Made by a program: the position numbers and the translations under genes. Below are positions 23,367 to 33,859 of a DNA stretch of 64,000 nt, in pieces. Numbering within the stretch: the first letter of the stretch is position 1; the number at the start of each line of letters is the position of its first letter. The notes under the pieces are model-generated. The model was not told the DNA's origin. It did no database searches and worked only from the letters and a program-made list of their open reading frames with translations. The stretch is from the NCBI RefSeq assembly GCF_019925205.1, contig NC_083565.1:33756241-33820240 (forward strand). Direction: 5' to 3'. This stretch comes from Metopolophium dirhodum. Taxonomy: Eukaryota > Arthropoda > Insecta > Hemiptera > Aphididae.

Positions 23367-23993
23367 GTAAGTTTATTTTGTGTTGATTGTCATAATTTTA
23401 CTTTCTCTTCTCCTGGAATGGCCAGATAACAAAGTAAATAGTGTTGTTTATTTATATTCTGTATCGAAGGAATGTCTGTTCAAAAAGTTTTCTTGATTTG
23501 TTGAAAGTGTTAATATTAAACTGCTAACGTATGATGTACACCGTTACAGCTTCACATTTTTACTTTATAATGTGAATGTGTTTCTAAAGAAAACGTCTTT
23601 TCATTATTTGATAATATACCTAGTTGTTATAGATTTCTTAAAAACAATGTTATCTATCTATCTTGAATTAATAGAGTGGCTATACTATCGGTCTAGTTCA
23701 CAAGAACCTTAAATAGCAGTTTTACAAGTTCACTTATCGGTTTGACATTTTCAGAAGCGTAGTTTTTATTTATTTGTTTCATTTACTGTATCATTATTAT
23801 TATAATTAATTAAATATTAATGTTTTGAGTAATATTTTATAAAAATGTGATAGACTTTTTCTGCCCAAAAAATCTAGATATTATTTTGAATTATGATAAT
23901 CATAATATAAATGATATAAATGATATATATGCCTATAAAAATAGTATAATTTATTTTACGCTATTCTAATAAATTAAACATTATCGTTTGCAG

Positions 23994-24008
23994 TAAAAAA
24001 TACAGAAG
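23994..24008 (+). CDS. 15-nt microexon, copy C
   Basis: TAAAAAATACAGAAG between ATCGTTTGCAG and GTACGT. Phase 1 encodes K-N-T-E; phase 0 starts with a stop. Confidence 0.6.
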
Positions 24009-24165
24009 GTACGTATTATTTAATAATTTTTAATATTTAATAGGTACATAATAATATTATTTTGCATGGAATCGTTGTTTTAAATGTTCGTGGTGGTTTT
24101 GATGGAGTTCATTCGAATTAATTTTTAAACAAAAAGGTATAAAAAAAAATTAGAACTTTGATATA

Positions 24166-25040
24166 AATTAAAGCAGGGCTTGAAACCGGTTTCAAAACCG
24201 GTATTAAATACCGGTAAATACCGATAAAAATCGTTATCAAAAAATAAATCAATATCGAAACCGAAAAAGATGAAAACCGGTATTCAAAACCCTAATAGAA
24301 ACCAAAAAAATTAATAACCGATTTTCTTAATCAAAACCGTAATCGCAAATTACGAAAACCGGTATTTGAAACCAAATTGAAAAAAATTATTTTAAAACGG
24401 TTTTCAAAACCGAAATCGGAACTGAATATTGCATACTATTATTATAATTGATTGTAATTGTACGCCTGTAGGTTAACCATACTGTAGGGACTAGTAGGGT
24501 GGTGTAAGGTTGTCCATACAAAATATATATATTTAAATATTTTACATACAACAGTTATGACTAATGAAATGGTACCTAAGTATTGAAAACTATTTTGGTA
24601 TCTAAAAAAACGTCATATGCCATGCTAAGTAATAACTATCACTTATATAAATAATAAAACAAGAATATACTTGGTAGTTTGTACAACGGTTATAGTACCT
24701 ATGTAAAAGTAAATATCAGTTTTTAAACTGGAAACGACAAAACCCGAAAAAAGTTAAAATAAAAATCAATATTTAAAACCCAAATGAAAACCGAAATAAA
24801 AATGTAAACCTTTATAAGTAAACGAAATTGAAACCGGAAAATTTAAAAACCGGTATTTATAACCCAAATAGAAACTGGAAAAAATGTAAACCGTTTTAAG
24901 CAACCGAAATTGAAACCGGAAAATCTGAAAACCGGTATTTAAAAATGAAATGGAAACCGATAAAATCAAAAACCGGTACCTAACCAAAATCAAAACCCAA
25001 ACCAAAATAAATCATTTCGGTTTCAAGCCCTGAATTAAAG
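24166..25040. mobile_element. 859-bp hAT MITE with 8-bp target duplication
   Basis: Element 24174-25032 has terminal inverted repeats starting CAGGGCTTGAAACCG. It is flanked by AATTAAAG at 24166-24173 and 25033-25040. CAGGG ends and an 8-bp duplication are typical of hAT elements. The body is packed with AAACCGG-like repeats in both orientations and has no coding capacity. Copy D carries the empty site near 61445, so the insertion followed the C/D duplication. Confidence 0.9.
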
Positions 25041-25564
25041 TACTAAGTTAAGAGGAACCTTGTATTACATAATATTGCAATTTTTTACCGAATATAATTG
25101 TTTTTATACCTACTTAAATTGAAAAAAACAATTTGAATATCTATGTAAATAACACAAAAAGTGCCAAAAGTGATTATGTAAATTAAGTCATATCTAGTAT
25201 TGCTCATATACATACTCGGTGAATATTTAAAGTCTCTACGGGCATTTGAACTTTGTCAACTAATGAGGGATAAGGATATTAATGTACATGTCATATTGGC
25301 ATATAAAATTGAACACTGAACATAGAATTAAAATATACTGAAATTGAATAAAAATAAATAATAAAGAATTGTGAGTCCACGGATGATATAACATACAGAT
25401 AGCTGTCTTACGGATGCCACTTTATGCCACTGCCCCACCAATTACATGCATAATTTTAAGTATATTATAATTCAAGAATTAAATAGTGAAAAACCTTTTA
25501 AACTAAAAAAAATAGAGTCCACGGTGGCGTTTGTCATTGACTTTCTCAGCGATTCGTTCACTAA

Positions 25565-25758
25565 ATAGTTTGGGGTGACATGGAATGGAGCGATAGTTCT
25601 AGTGGAACATCGTGGTACCTTAAAGCATAATATCAATGAAACAATATAAGTGGATTCAACTTTGTCTCTTAATAGTATTTCAATAAATCTAATTCCAGCA
25701 GTTCATCTTCGACGGGCCAACGGGGAAAGGCCAATTAGATTTGAAAATGATGAGTAGT
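25565..25758 (+). other. Conserved ORF fragment, copy C version
   Basis: Same frame and sequence as 61905-62143 in copy D, ending R-A-N-G-E-R-P-I-R-F-E-N-D-E stop, but with in-frame stops. A related shorter stretch near 21840 (ANGEMPSR-like) suggests an older repeat. No family recognised; it may be an exon or a transposon remnant. Confidence 0.35.
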
Positions 25759-25924
25759 CGTGTAGTAGACAGGGAATTCTTAAAACAATATTAGCAAAAC
25801 GTAAAAACTTATAGTGGACTCGTTAAACTTGCTTAACAAGAGAACATATAAGTATAATGGTCATCATTGTTTATCTTTTAATTGATTATAATTTACAGTG
25901 GAAATAATATAATATTAATATATT

Positions 25925-26020
25925 GATAAACCACAGTGTGACGGGAAGGCACGACGCCATAACTTGGTGGTTTTTACACCCTTAGGCATATTTCGCAAGC
26001 TTGACTCCTCCGCGCCTTGT
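25925..26020 (-). mobile_element. 3'-end fragment of a variant GC-rich element
   Basis: On the minus strand it ends CCCGTCACACTGTGGTTTA and keeps the AARGGTGTAAAAACC loop. The stem has switched to an AAGCTTG/CCAAGTT pairing. It is shared with copy D (62320-62410). Confidence 0.6.
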
Positions 26021-26164
26021 CATAGACTTTTCCCCCAAAAAAATATGATATTATCTTATTTAATCATGATGATAATTATATACATAATATACATTATATA
26101 TATAGCCTATAATAGTATAGTTTATTTTACTCAATTCTAATAAATTAAACATTATCAGTTTCAG

Positions 26165-26179
26165 TAAAAAACATAGAAG
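26165..26179 (+). CDS. 15-nt microexon, copy C
   Basis: TAAAAAACATAGAAG between ATCAGTTTCAG and GTACGT. Phase 1 encodes K-N-I-E. It closely resembles the preceding 15-nt microexon and its flanks, which suggests an internal exon duplication. Confidence 0.6.
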
Positions 26180-26385
26180 GTACGTATTATTTAATAATTT
26201 GTATTATTTAATAGGTACATAATAATATTATTTTGCATGGAATCGTTGTTTTAAATGTTTGTGGTTTTGATGGAGTCCATTCAAATAAATTTTTAAACAA
26301 AAAGGTATAAAAAAAATTAGGACTGCAATTTTGATATTAATTAAAGCACTAAGTTGGTGGCGACTAAAACGTGTTCATTATCGAG

Positions 26386-26776
26386 CATCCGCACCACATC
26401 TTGGTTAATGTTTCCTACCGTCAGTATATGTGAATCGCCGTCGCACCGTTGTCGAACGACGTTGTTATAATATACAGAGCGGTTACTGGTGTTTATTATT
26501 ATTATTACATGTTTTATGGTTGTTTTAATAATAAAAAAGTAATAATCAAAATAAATTATACTTATTTCATAAAAATAACTCCTATGCTGATATATTATAT
26601 TATAATTTTTAGTCGTGGTTAATATATGGTGTGTTACTTGAGCCGCTGTATACAGTGAGTGGACGCTGCATGGTGGGGGAAATTTGGCCTCGCAACGTCG
26701 GAGCTAATTCATTTCGATGCGCGTGGCGGTCGCACTCTCTTTTAAAACGGAAAATAGTATGCTATTTTTTATTTTT
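26386..26776. other. C-specific insertion and shared spacer
   Basis: About 290 bp (roughly 26352-26645) are absent from copy D. The following GC-richer stretch (TGCATGGTGGGGGAAATTTG onward) is shared with 62760-62875. No gene recognised. Confidence 0.4.
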
Positions 26777-27130
26777 AGATTCTGAGCGAAGCAATGAATG
26801 TATTGATTTCATAATGATGTGTGTTTATTTTGTCTGTCCTCCCCTTTTAGGACAGGCCCTTGGATTTTCTTCAACAGTAACTTTTCTAATAGGAAAGTGA
26901 ATCTAGTTGGTACTTTGGGGGGTTATGAAAGTAAAAATTTCCCAGTAGTTTTCAAAAATGACGTGAAGAACAAAAGAAAAATTAAGGAAAAACGGGAATT
27001 TTTACGCTAAATCTGTTTTCGAGAAAATCGATTTTGGTTATATTTTATAATGTAACTATTTTTTTATTTTATTGTAATTAAAAAACGAATGACTGTAGAT
27101 ACTTGCAAATTTCACTGAATGTTTATATTA

Positions 27131-29965
27131 AAACCTCGAACGCACCAGCCCGTCGGGGCCGGCAAACTTATTTTGTCGTCAAAACAAGCACAATTTGCTA
27201 CCGTAAGACTGAAACCACCGACGAGTGGGCGGAGCCAGGGAGCACATACCTGAACTACGGGCAGCTAACATCTTAGTAACGTTAGGCAGAAGCGAGGTAA
27301 CGGGTGCTAAGACCTGCCGTCGCCGTAAGAACGGCAAAAGAAACTGCGGTGACGACAGCGACGGCGGGCTCGGATCCCCCGTTGCTGCGCGGAAACTGAC
27401 CGTTACAAACAACACGAGGCCACCAGAACTCTAAAGGCGGCAGAGCGAGGGCAGGTTCGGGGTACCGCTGGGTTACACCGGGCCGGTGTTCCCACGCCCT
27501 CACGGGTGAAGCGCCCGCCGGTCGGAGATGGGCTGGCGGGCCCTCGGAACGGTTCGACCTAGGTTGCTGAAAGAGCATCGAGGTAACCCCGTGAAGACTT
27601 ACTGGCACGTCCACTCGCCTGGCTAGGACAGCCCAACCAGGTCACGACGAGTCAGGCGGGTGGACTGACCAGTACAAGTACACACCTTCTACCGACCGTG
27701 CTAAGACGAGTCACGTTGAGAAACTGGCTGACTAATCTGGTCCGGGAAAGGGGCAGACGGGGTACGGTCTTAACGAAGCTAGCCCTAGACCTTCGAGTTC
27801 ACTGAACTGTTCACACACAGAGTCGCGGCGAAGATAACGCACACCACTGCCCTCCCGTCCACCTCACGTTTAACGTACCTAATTTTTATATTTGACTGTA
27901 ATTAAAATTATCATTATTATTAGTACGCCCTTTTCTAATTAACTCGCCAGTCCATCACAGAACACGAGACCGGCTGAAATAATCACCGATAGACAGCATA
28001 TAAAATGCCGCACGACCAATGCCAATGCACCAGTCTTTTACCTGATCTGTAGCAAGACCCACCCGGGCAGACTTGCGCATTTCAGGTAGAAACCTCCACA
28101 CCCGAATCGATCGGACGGTATTTATATCGGTCAATAGTGCAATAGTCGGAGTATTCTGGCATTGCACCGATTGTCATAGCGTTCGGTAGATTCCAAATCT
28201 CCCGTCGTGCGCACTTTTACTTCATACCCCGATCATCAGTAAAAACCAGTGTCTTTTTATTTTTGTAAATAAAGTATAAAATTCGTCAGTATGACTTACA
28301 AATCTCGTAGTGTTCTTTCGTTCTATAACTAATTGCTACAAATCTTTCCAAAACTCTACAAGGGCTCGGGGCAGGTCAAGCTTGGTGCTAGCGAAATGAC
28401 CAAGGACCTCCGAATTCCCTGGGTCACCTGTACCTTCCTAGGTGGCAACCCGGTGGTTTAGAACACGCTAAGTCTCAAAAGGTCTGAAATGGGTAGGAAG
28501 GCGGGGGGGCGCCCTCACGAAATACTTACTCATGATTGTGCAGAATCGTGCGAAGCGAAAAAGAGCCGCGGGATTGAGACCGCGGCTGGCGATGTTCTGC
28601 CTGGGCGCAGGACTGGGTGGATGACGAATGGCCGGAAGGCGTCTTCGCACCCCCGGGTCACCTAAGGACCCCGTCCCGATCTCAACGCCAGTGGAGGGCG
28701 CATCTCCAAACCGAGTTTCCCGGGGTAATAGGAAGTACCTGGAGGTGGTCTCAGAGACTTACCGGTGGTGACGGGGAAGGGTCATCAATGAAGGGAAAGA
28801 GGACTGGCTAGGCAGTTTTCAGCAGACCAGCTACTCCAACAGTATACCCCAGAGATGGGCAGCTTGCCAAGTGCAGGTCCTCATGGATCACAGAGCATCT
28901 GCTTACACATACGACTGCCCGCCCGTCAACTACAAAAAAGCTCGGCGCTCAAGGTGCAAGCGATCGGAGCGGACCAAATCGTAGAGCGCGGACTCACGGA
29001 AAAACCAATAGCCGTATTCCAGGCGTATCAGCGCACTGAGGAAGGGCAGTCCTGATAGGCACGTCAAAAGACCTCGACGTGGGTCCCCGAATAAGGAGGT
29101 GGATCGAGGTGATGCAGGGCACCTTCCTTCTCCTTACGGGAACAAACAACCCAAGTGCGGGTACCATACCACCTGCGACAAACCAGTGGGTTTGAGTGAG
29201 ATGCGCCAGCACACGACGGGCGAAGCAGACGCGGACCTCTGCCGGCGCGCTGGCGCTTCTAGCACGAACCTGACTGAGAGTACACGGGCCCGGCCAACTC
29301 GTGAACGAGCACATGCAAGATGGAAGTCCGGCTGCGGGACACCCACCGACAAGCACCCAAACCCGAGCATTCGGTACGGACACGGCACCCGGCAAAAGAA
29401 AACCGTACCACTCAAAAAAGGTCGCACCGTGGCAGCGTAAAAACTGTTCCGATGCCGACGCTAGTGGGAAAAAAGTCGTTGTGAGTACTTTGGATAACGG
29501 ATCCTTAAATCTCATCCCACGGGCGACGAGGATAGCCCCACTGAAAACCCGACATTGCTAACGCCCGAACGGTATCAGTGCCCGTCGAGCTTTGTGGCGT
29601 GCGTCTAGCCGACGCGCGCGTGTAACTCGCGTGCTCGCGCTCGCCGGCCGCGCGTTCGCGACTTATGTGGATGGCCTCGCGGGGGCAGTCGGGAGTAGCG
29701 CCTTAGTAGAAGGGGAGCTATTTGACTGGGTCGAATCCAGCGCTCGCCGACACGGTTCAAACGAAATCCACCGATCTACACTGTAAGAGAGTAGCCGACG
29801 GGGGACAACAAGTCTGGCGCCAGGGCGCCCTGGTCCACCCCGCCGGAGGGATGTGCCCGTGTCATATAGGCGTGAAGGAGCCGCCCTCGCGATAAATGGC
29901 TAAAGGTGTAACAACCCCCGAGGGAATGGTCTTAAAACTCCCCGTCACACAGATGGTAATGAATG
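27131..29965 (+). mobile_element. GC-rich retroposon-like element, second copy
   Basis: Opposite orientation to the copy at 8942-11494 and clearly the same sequence. It lacks about 215 bp of the presumed 5' end, as expected from 5' truncation. It is flanked by imperfect 13-bp repeats at 27118-27130 and 29966-29978 (11 of 13 identical). The other copy of the host repeat (near 37855) shows the uninterrupted site. The 3' hairpin and CCCGTCACACAG end are kept. A 550-bp insert lies at about 27808-28360. Confidence 0.65.
27808..28360. mobile_element. Possible solo LTR inside the GC-rich element
   Basis: About 550 bp absent from the other GC-rich copy. It starts TG and ends CA, and contains a TATA-like CATATAAAATG (near 28000) and AATAAA (near 28268), as an LTR would. 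No clean target duplication or internal region was found, so the class is tentative. Confidence 0.35.
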
Positions 29966-30810
29966 AATGATTAGATTAGCATTTTATATACACATAACAT
30001 TTTAAAAATAATTTGACTCTTTTTGAACTGTTTACGAACATAATCAGTTTTCAATTTTTTTAATTTTTTTTTTCTATAAATATCAATGAAATTTTATTTG
30101 TTGGTTTAATAGAAGACTCCTAGGTTATTGTTTCAAAAGCAGATGAAAAAAATTAAAAATACATTGGCACAATTTTTTTTTATAAGCATTTAAAGTTCAA
30201 ATATGACAACATTTATTAAATTTAAAGTTTAATAATTATTTTGTAGTTAAACATTTATAAAATGTTCAATTTTTATAGCTAAGGATTGAAAATTTAACCA
30301 AGGCTCCACGCAAATAGGTTATATATAAATTAATTTATTCACAATAATATCAACAATTATACTTGGTAATATCATAGGCTGACTGACCGCTTTCGCTCAG
30401 AATTGTTTTTCTAATAAAATGATATTCTATCATTGAATTCAAATTTAACACCATCCATTACATTGACCCACTTATAACCTACTATACAGCAGAGCGACAT
30501 CCACTTACCCACCTTTTTCAATACGGTTATTGTTTATCCACTAGTATGGGTCACGACCCACAATTTGGTAACCTCTGTTCTAATTGATTATAATTTACAG
30601 TGGAAATATAATATTCATAACTTGTTTTTTAATTACTGAAGTAACTTAAATGATAACACAATTATATCAAGACGTATATTCTTGCAAACGCTTGACTCTC
30701 AAAAGTAAATCGTTGTGAAATTATTGGTTATAATAAAATTAATTTGTAGGACAAAAATTATGTTCTCTTTATACATTTATTAAATAGTATGTTTATGATT
30801 TTATTTCTAG

Positions 30811-30819
30811 ATGTATATA
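30811..30819 (+). CDS. 9-nt microexon, copy C
   Basis: ATGTATATA between TTTATTTCTAG and GTACGT. Phase 1 encodes V-Y between split codons. Confidence 0.6.
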
Positions 30820-31260
30820 GTACGTGCATATTATTGTATTATTTATTTATTTATTTTTGATTTGTTTAATTTTTAATTCAATTTATGTGATAAGTTATAT
30901 TATGATTATCATCCTTCAAATTTTTAGTTAGTCACCGACTACTATTATAGACCGTAAACTCGTTTAGTTGACAAGCTGTCACCCATTATTGGATATGTCT
31001 ATTATTGGCTATTACAATCATTGTCGAGATAGACTCATTATACACCTTCCATTTAATTTTGAAGATGCAAAAATCTTAAACAATAAAAATGAATCAACTT
31101 GCGTTTTCAAAAATACTTAGATCGATTTAAAATCGGTTTAAATACCCGAATATTTTAATTTTAAAAGCATTACGATGTTTTGGTTATTCCTAAATGTTAT
31201 GGTAGGCTCATAGTATGATTATACAGATATTAATCACAAATGACTATTATTTTTTTTTAG

Positions 31261-31275
31261 TGAAAATTGGGTCCT
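31261..31275 (+). CDS. 15-nt microexon, copy C
   Basis: TGAAAATTGGGTCCT between ATTTTTTTTTAG and GTACGT. Phase 1 encodes K-I-G-S; phase 0 starts with a stop. Confidence 0.6.
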
Positions 31276-31439
31276 GTACGTATATAGTTTAATTAATTAT
31301 GTGTACAAATTATATATAACCATTGAGTGACATTTTCTACTATACAAATTCTTTAAAATAAATGCTTTTAAAAATATTTAGATTATGGTAAATTTGATCG
31401 CTTTAAATTTATTAAAAACTAATATATTATAGTTTTTTT

Positions 31440-32300
31440 TTTTTTGAATTAGTATATGTCCGCTGTTAAGTTATCTTCTCCTGGGGCCTTTCCATTTTTA
31501 AATGTCTCAATAGCCATTTGTATTTCCTCTTTTGTTGGTTAATTCAGCTGTTGTTCGGCTGATACTACCCGGTGATTCTCTAATTCTGCTGGCATTGACT
31601 AATTTAAAAGTTCTTCAAACATCCCTCTGAACTTTTCCACCACATCTGATCCTTCCATAATCAATGATCCACCTGTTTGTTGCAGAATAGTCATGCTGGG
31701 TTAATAACGAGTTTTTATTTCATTACATCTACCAAAAGACCATTTTAAATTCGTCTTATAGTTCGTCTGTATATCTTGTTTATGATTAATTTCCCGTTGT
31801 CTTTTTTCGTTTGGAGTCTTGTTTAGTTTCAATCTTGCTGCATCTCGTTTTGCATTGAAATCTCCCATCATTACCTCGATTACGTTACTTGGGATAGAGT
31901 CATAGACTGTTTCTAGTTGACTATAAAAATCATTGTTAGTCTCATTATCTTTTTCCTCCGTTGGGGCATAACAACTAATAAATGCTATGTCAAACCATCA
32001 ACTTTTCGCTACTATATAACGTATTCATTCATTTATTAGCACAAATGTTTTGATGGCAGACAGATTTACCTCCGCAGTAGAAGAAGGTCGCTTTCTGTGT
32101 TTTTAATTTTCCTATTCCAGGGCATCTAGTCTCTTGAACCAATAATAAAGATAGTCCGGATCTGTCAAGTTCAGATACTACTTTTGTCAGTGTTCCAGTC
32201 CTGTATAAATGTAAAATTTTCTTACGTTCCATATTCCGGTGTCAATCCTAAAGCTCCACGTTCATCCGAGGCTTTTGTTGTGGTTGTTTCTAACGGCATC
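31440..32300 (-). pseudogene. RTE-like LINE fragment, endonuclease region
   Basis: The minus strand reads HLYRTGTLTKVVSEL then L-L-L-V-Q-E-T-R, the start of an APE-type endonuclease of the RTE/BovB-like class (often annotated as craniofacial development protein 2-like). Further on come G-D-F-N-A, the endonuclease catalytic Asp motif, and K-A-P-G-E-D, the pre-RT motif. Stops and shifts interrupt it. No RT catalytic motif follows. A shorter copy lies at 63700-63850 in copy D. Confidence 0.7.
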
Positions 32301-32530
32301 TTTCAGGCTACACCTCCAACTGATTAACTGAAGTCCACGAGGATGTCACACCCGTTACCCAAATAAAGGGTGCACTAAGCGAGTAAAATATATTATAATA
32401 TTAAATAAAATTAAAACTAAAAACTAATTAAATCATCCCATATTTTCATTCGTATGTAAAGAATACAAATTACATTAACTATTTTAAAATTCAACCATTT
32501 GGAATTATAAAAAAAAAATAGCTATATATT

Positions 32531-33859
32531 TACATTTTATAACGTCTAATTTGACTCTAACAATAATCTAATATTCAATGTTAAGTAATTTTTGATTTTA
32601 AAATTTTATATTAATGGGTAGACAGTGTTAAATAATCTTATTCCTCTAATTAAATCATGTGGAGTCGGGAATATGATTATACTTCATGGTTCGAGCCAAT
32701 TGAAATAATAACATTCCGGAATACTAAACTTTTTTTATTAAACAATCTATATAGTGAAAATACACTGTGTGTACAAGCACGCATGTGTGTGTCTAATAAA
32801 TTGGCCCATATCCAAGTCTATCATACTTATGGTTCTTAAATTTGATACGCAAGAATTCTATTGCTCAAGGATGTGCAACCCGAAGTCAAATTCTTAGGAG
32901 TGGATTATACAGGGATTATTTGACTCACTAAAAACTAATATTTTTCTTCTATGTAAATATTTGTTATTAGCTGCAATCGGTTACAAAAAATAAATACTTC
33001 TTCTCTTTGTTATAATAATAATTTTTGATTTGTATATTTTATATTTGGCCACAACCACTTAAATGAATTACACATGCACAGCTTTCATATAACTTAGTTT
33101 AAAAGTGGGTAATTTATCTTTCCCATCATATAGCCAATCATGGATTAACATCAAGGAAAAGAAAAAATATTTTTTTTTAGAAACTAATAAATTAAAACAA
33201 CCAATTCATAATAATAAAATTTTTTTTTTTATATTATATTTAAGCCTCGGTAGCGATGGTTACTGGCTGTCATTTGATAATTATTGACAATGATTCACTT
33301 AAGATTAGTTATTACAATGATTTGTTTTTACATTACGTATAATGATTAATTTTTTTACATTCATAATATTATACGTAACACATATTATGAAAAAATACTA
33401 AACATTTTATGAGTTTATAATATTATGGACCTAAGATCAATTATTTGGGGCATTATTTTAAAATACATTATATTTATAGTTTATTGACTTTGCTATAAAA
33501 TTATACCTTAACCTTTATAGTCATTTTTTTTATACTTAGCGTTTTTTTCACACGGAATTTGCCAGAATTATTTTTGTTAGGATTATAGTTATACTAATAA
33601 TGAGAGGAAACTTTCACACTTTTACAGATTTTGGAGTACAGTTCAAAAAATTTTATGGAACAAGTATGTATACCTAATTATAAGCGTGTATTAACGCTTT
33701 CCAAGCATAGAGGACTGATAAATGTTTATACCTGTATTGCACAAATACCTTTTTTAGAACACAATTGATTTAAGTAGTTTAACGAAATCTGAAATAGTGA
33801 AAATATAAAGAATAATGAAATGAAAATAGGTACTTACTGTATAACTAAAAGGTATGCCC
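32531..33859. other. AT-rich spacer, nothing recognised
   Basis: Short open frames without domains or duplicates and A/T homopolymers; no repeat structure noted. Confidence 0.5.

Larger units (their letters stand above)
26777..30518. mobile_element. Repeat element with ATTCTGAGCGAA motif, filled by a GC-rich copy
   Basis: Copy C carries this block where copy D runs straight through (CTATTTTTATTTTT then CAATACGG near 62880). It starts AGATTCTGAGCGAA and carries the inverse TTTCGCTCAGAAT near 30391. The same right-hand sequence recurs at 38321-38447, where a second copy of the element lies. A GC-rich element sits inside it at 27131-29965. No transposase is seen; the class is uncertain. Confidence 0.6.
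15072..32530 (+). other. Microexon gene, copy C (10 microexons)
   Basis: Copy C begins near 15072, just upstream of the 39-nt microexon, so its first exon is lost. Microexons lie at 15098-15136, 20253-20261, 21005-21016, 22592-22603, 23074-23082, 23358-23366, 23994-24008, 26165-26179, 30811-30819 and 31261-31275. All have AG/GT borders, lengths divisible by three and phase 1. Joined in order they give 47 complete codons with no stop; the tail starts E-T-F-K-T-H-I-T-N-F-L-K-N-T-E-V-K-N-I-E. Collinear partners exist in copy D, whose sequence matches the segments around 30519-32530. A Gypsy element, an hAT MITE and a repeat carrying the GC-rich element sit in its introns. The layout resembles aphid bicycle genes; membership is unproven. 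Lacking exon 1, it may be a pseudogene. Confidence 0.6.

Noticed and set aside
24766..25005. 79-codon minus-strand frame in the hAT MITE
   Set aside because: The frame is produced by the repeated AAACCGG-type motif and has no independent coding evidence.
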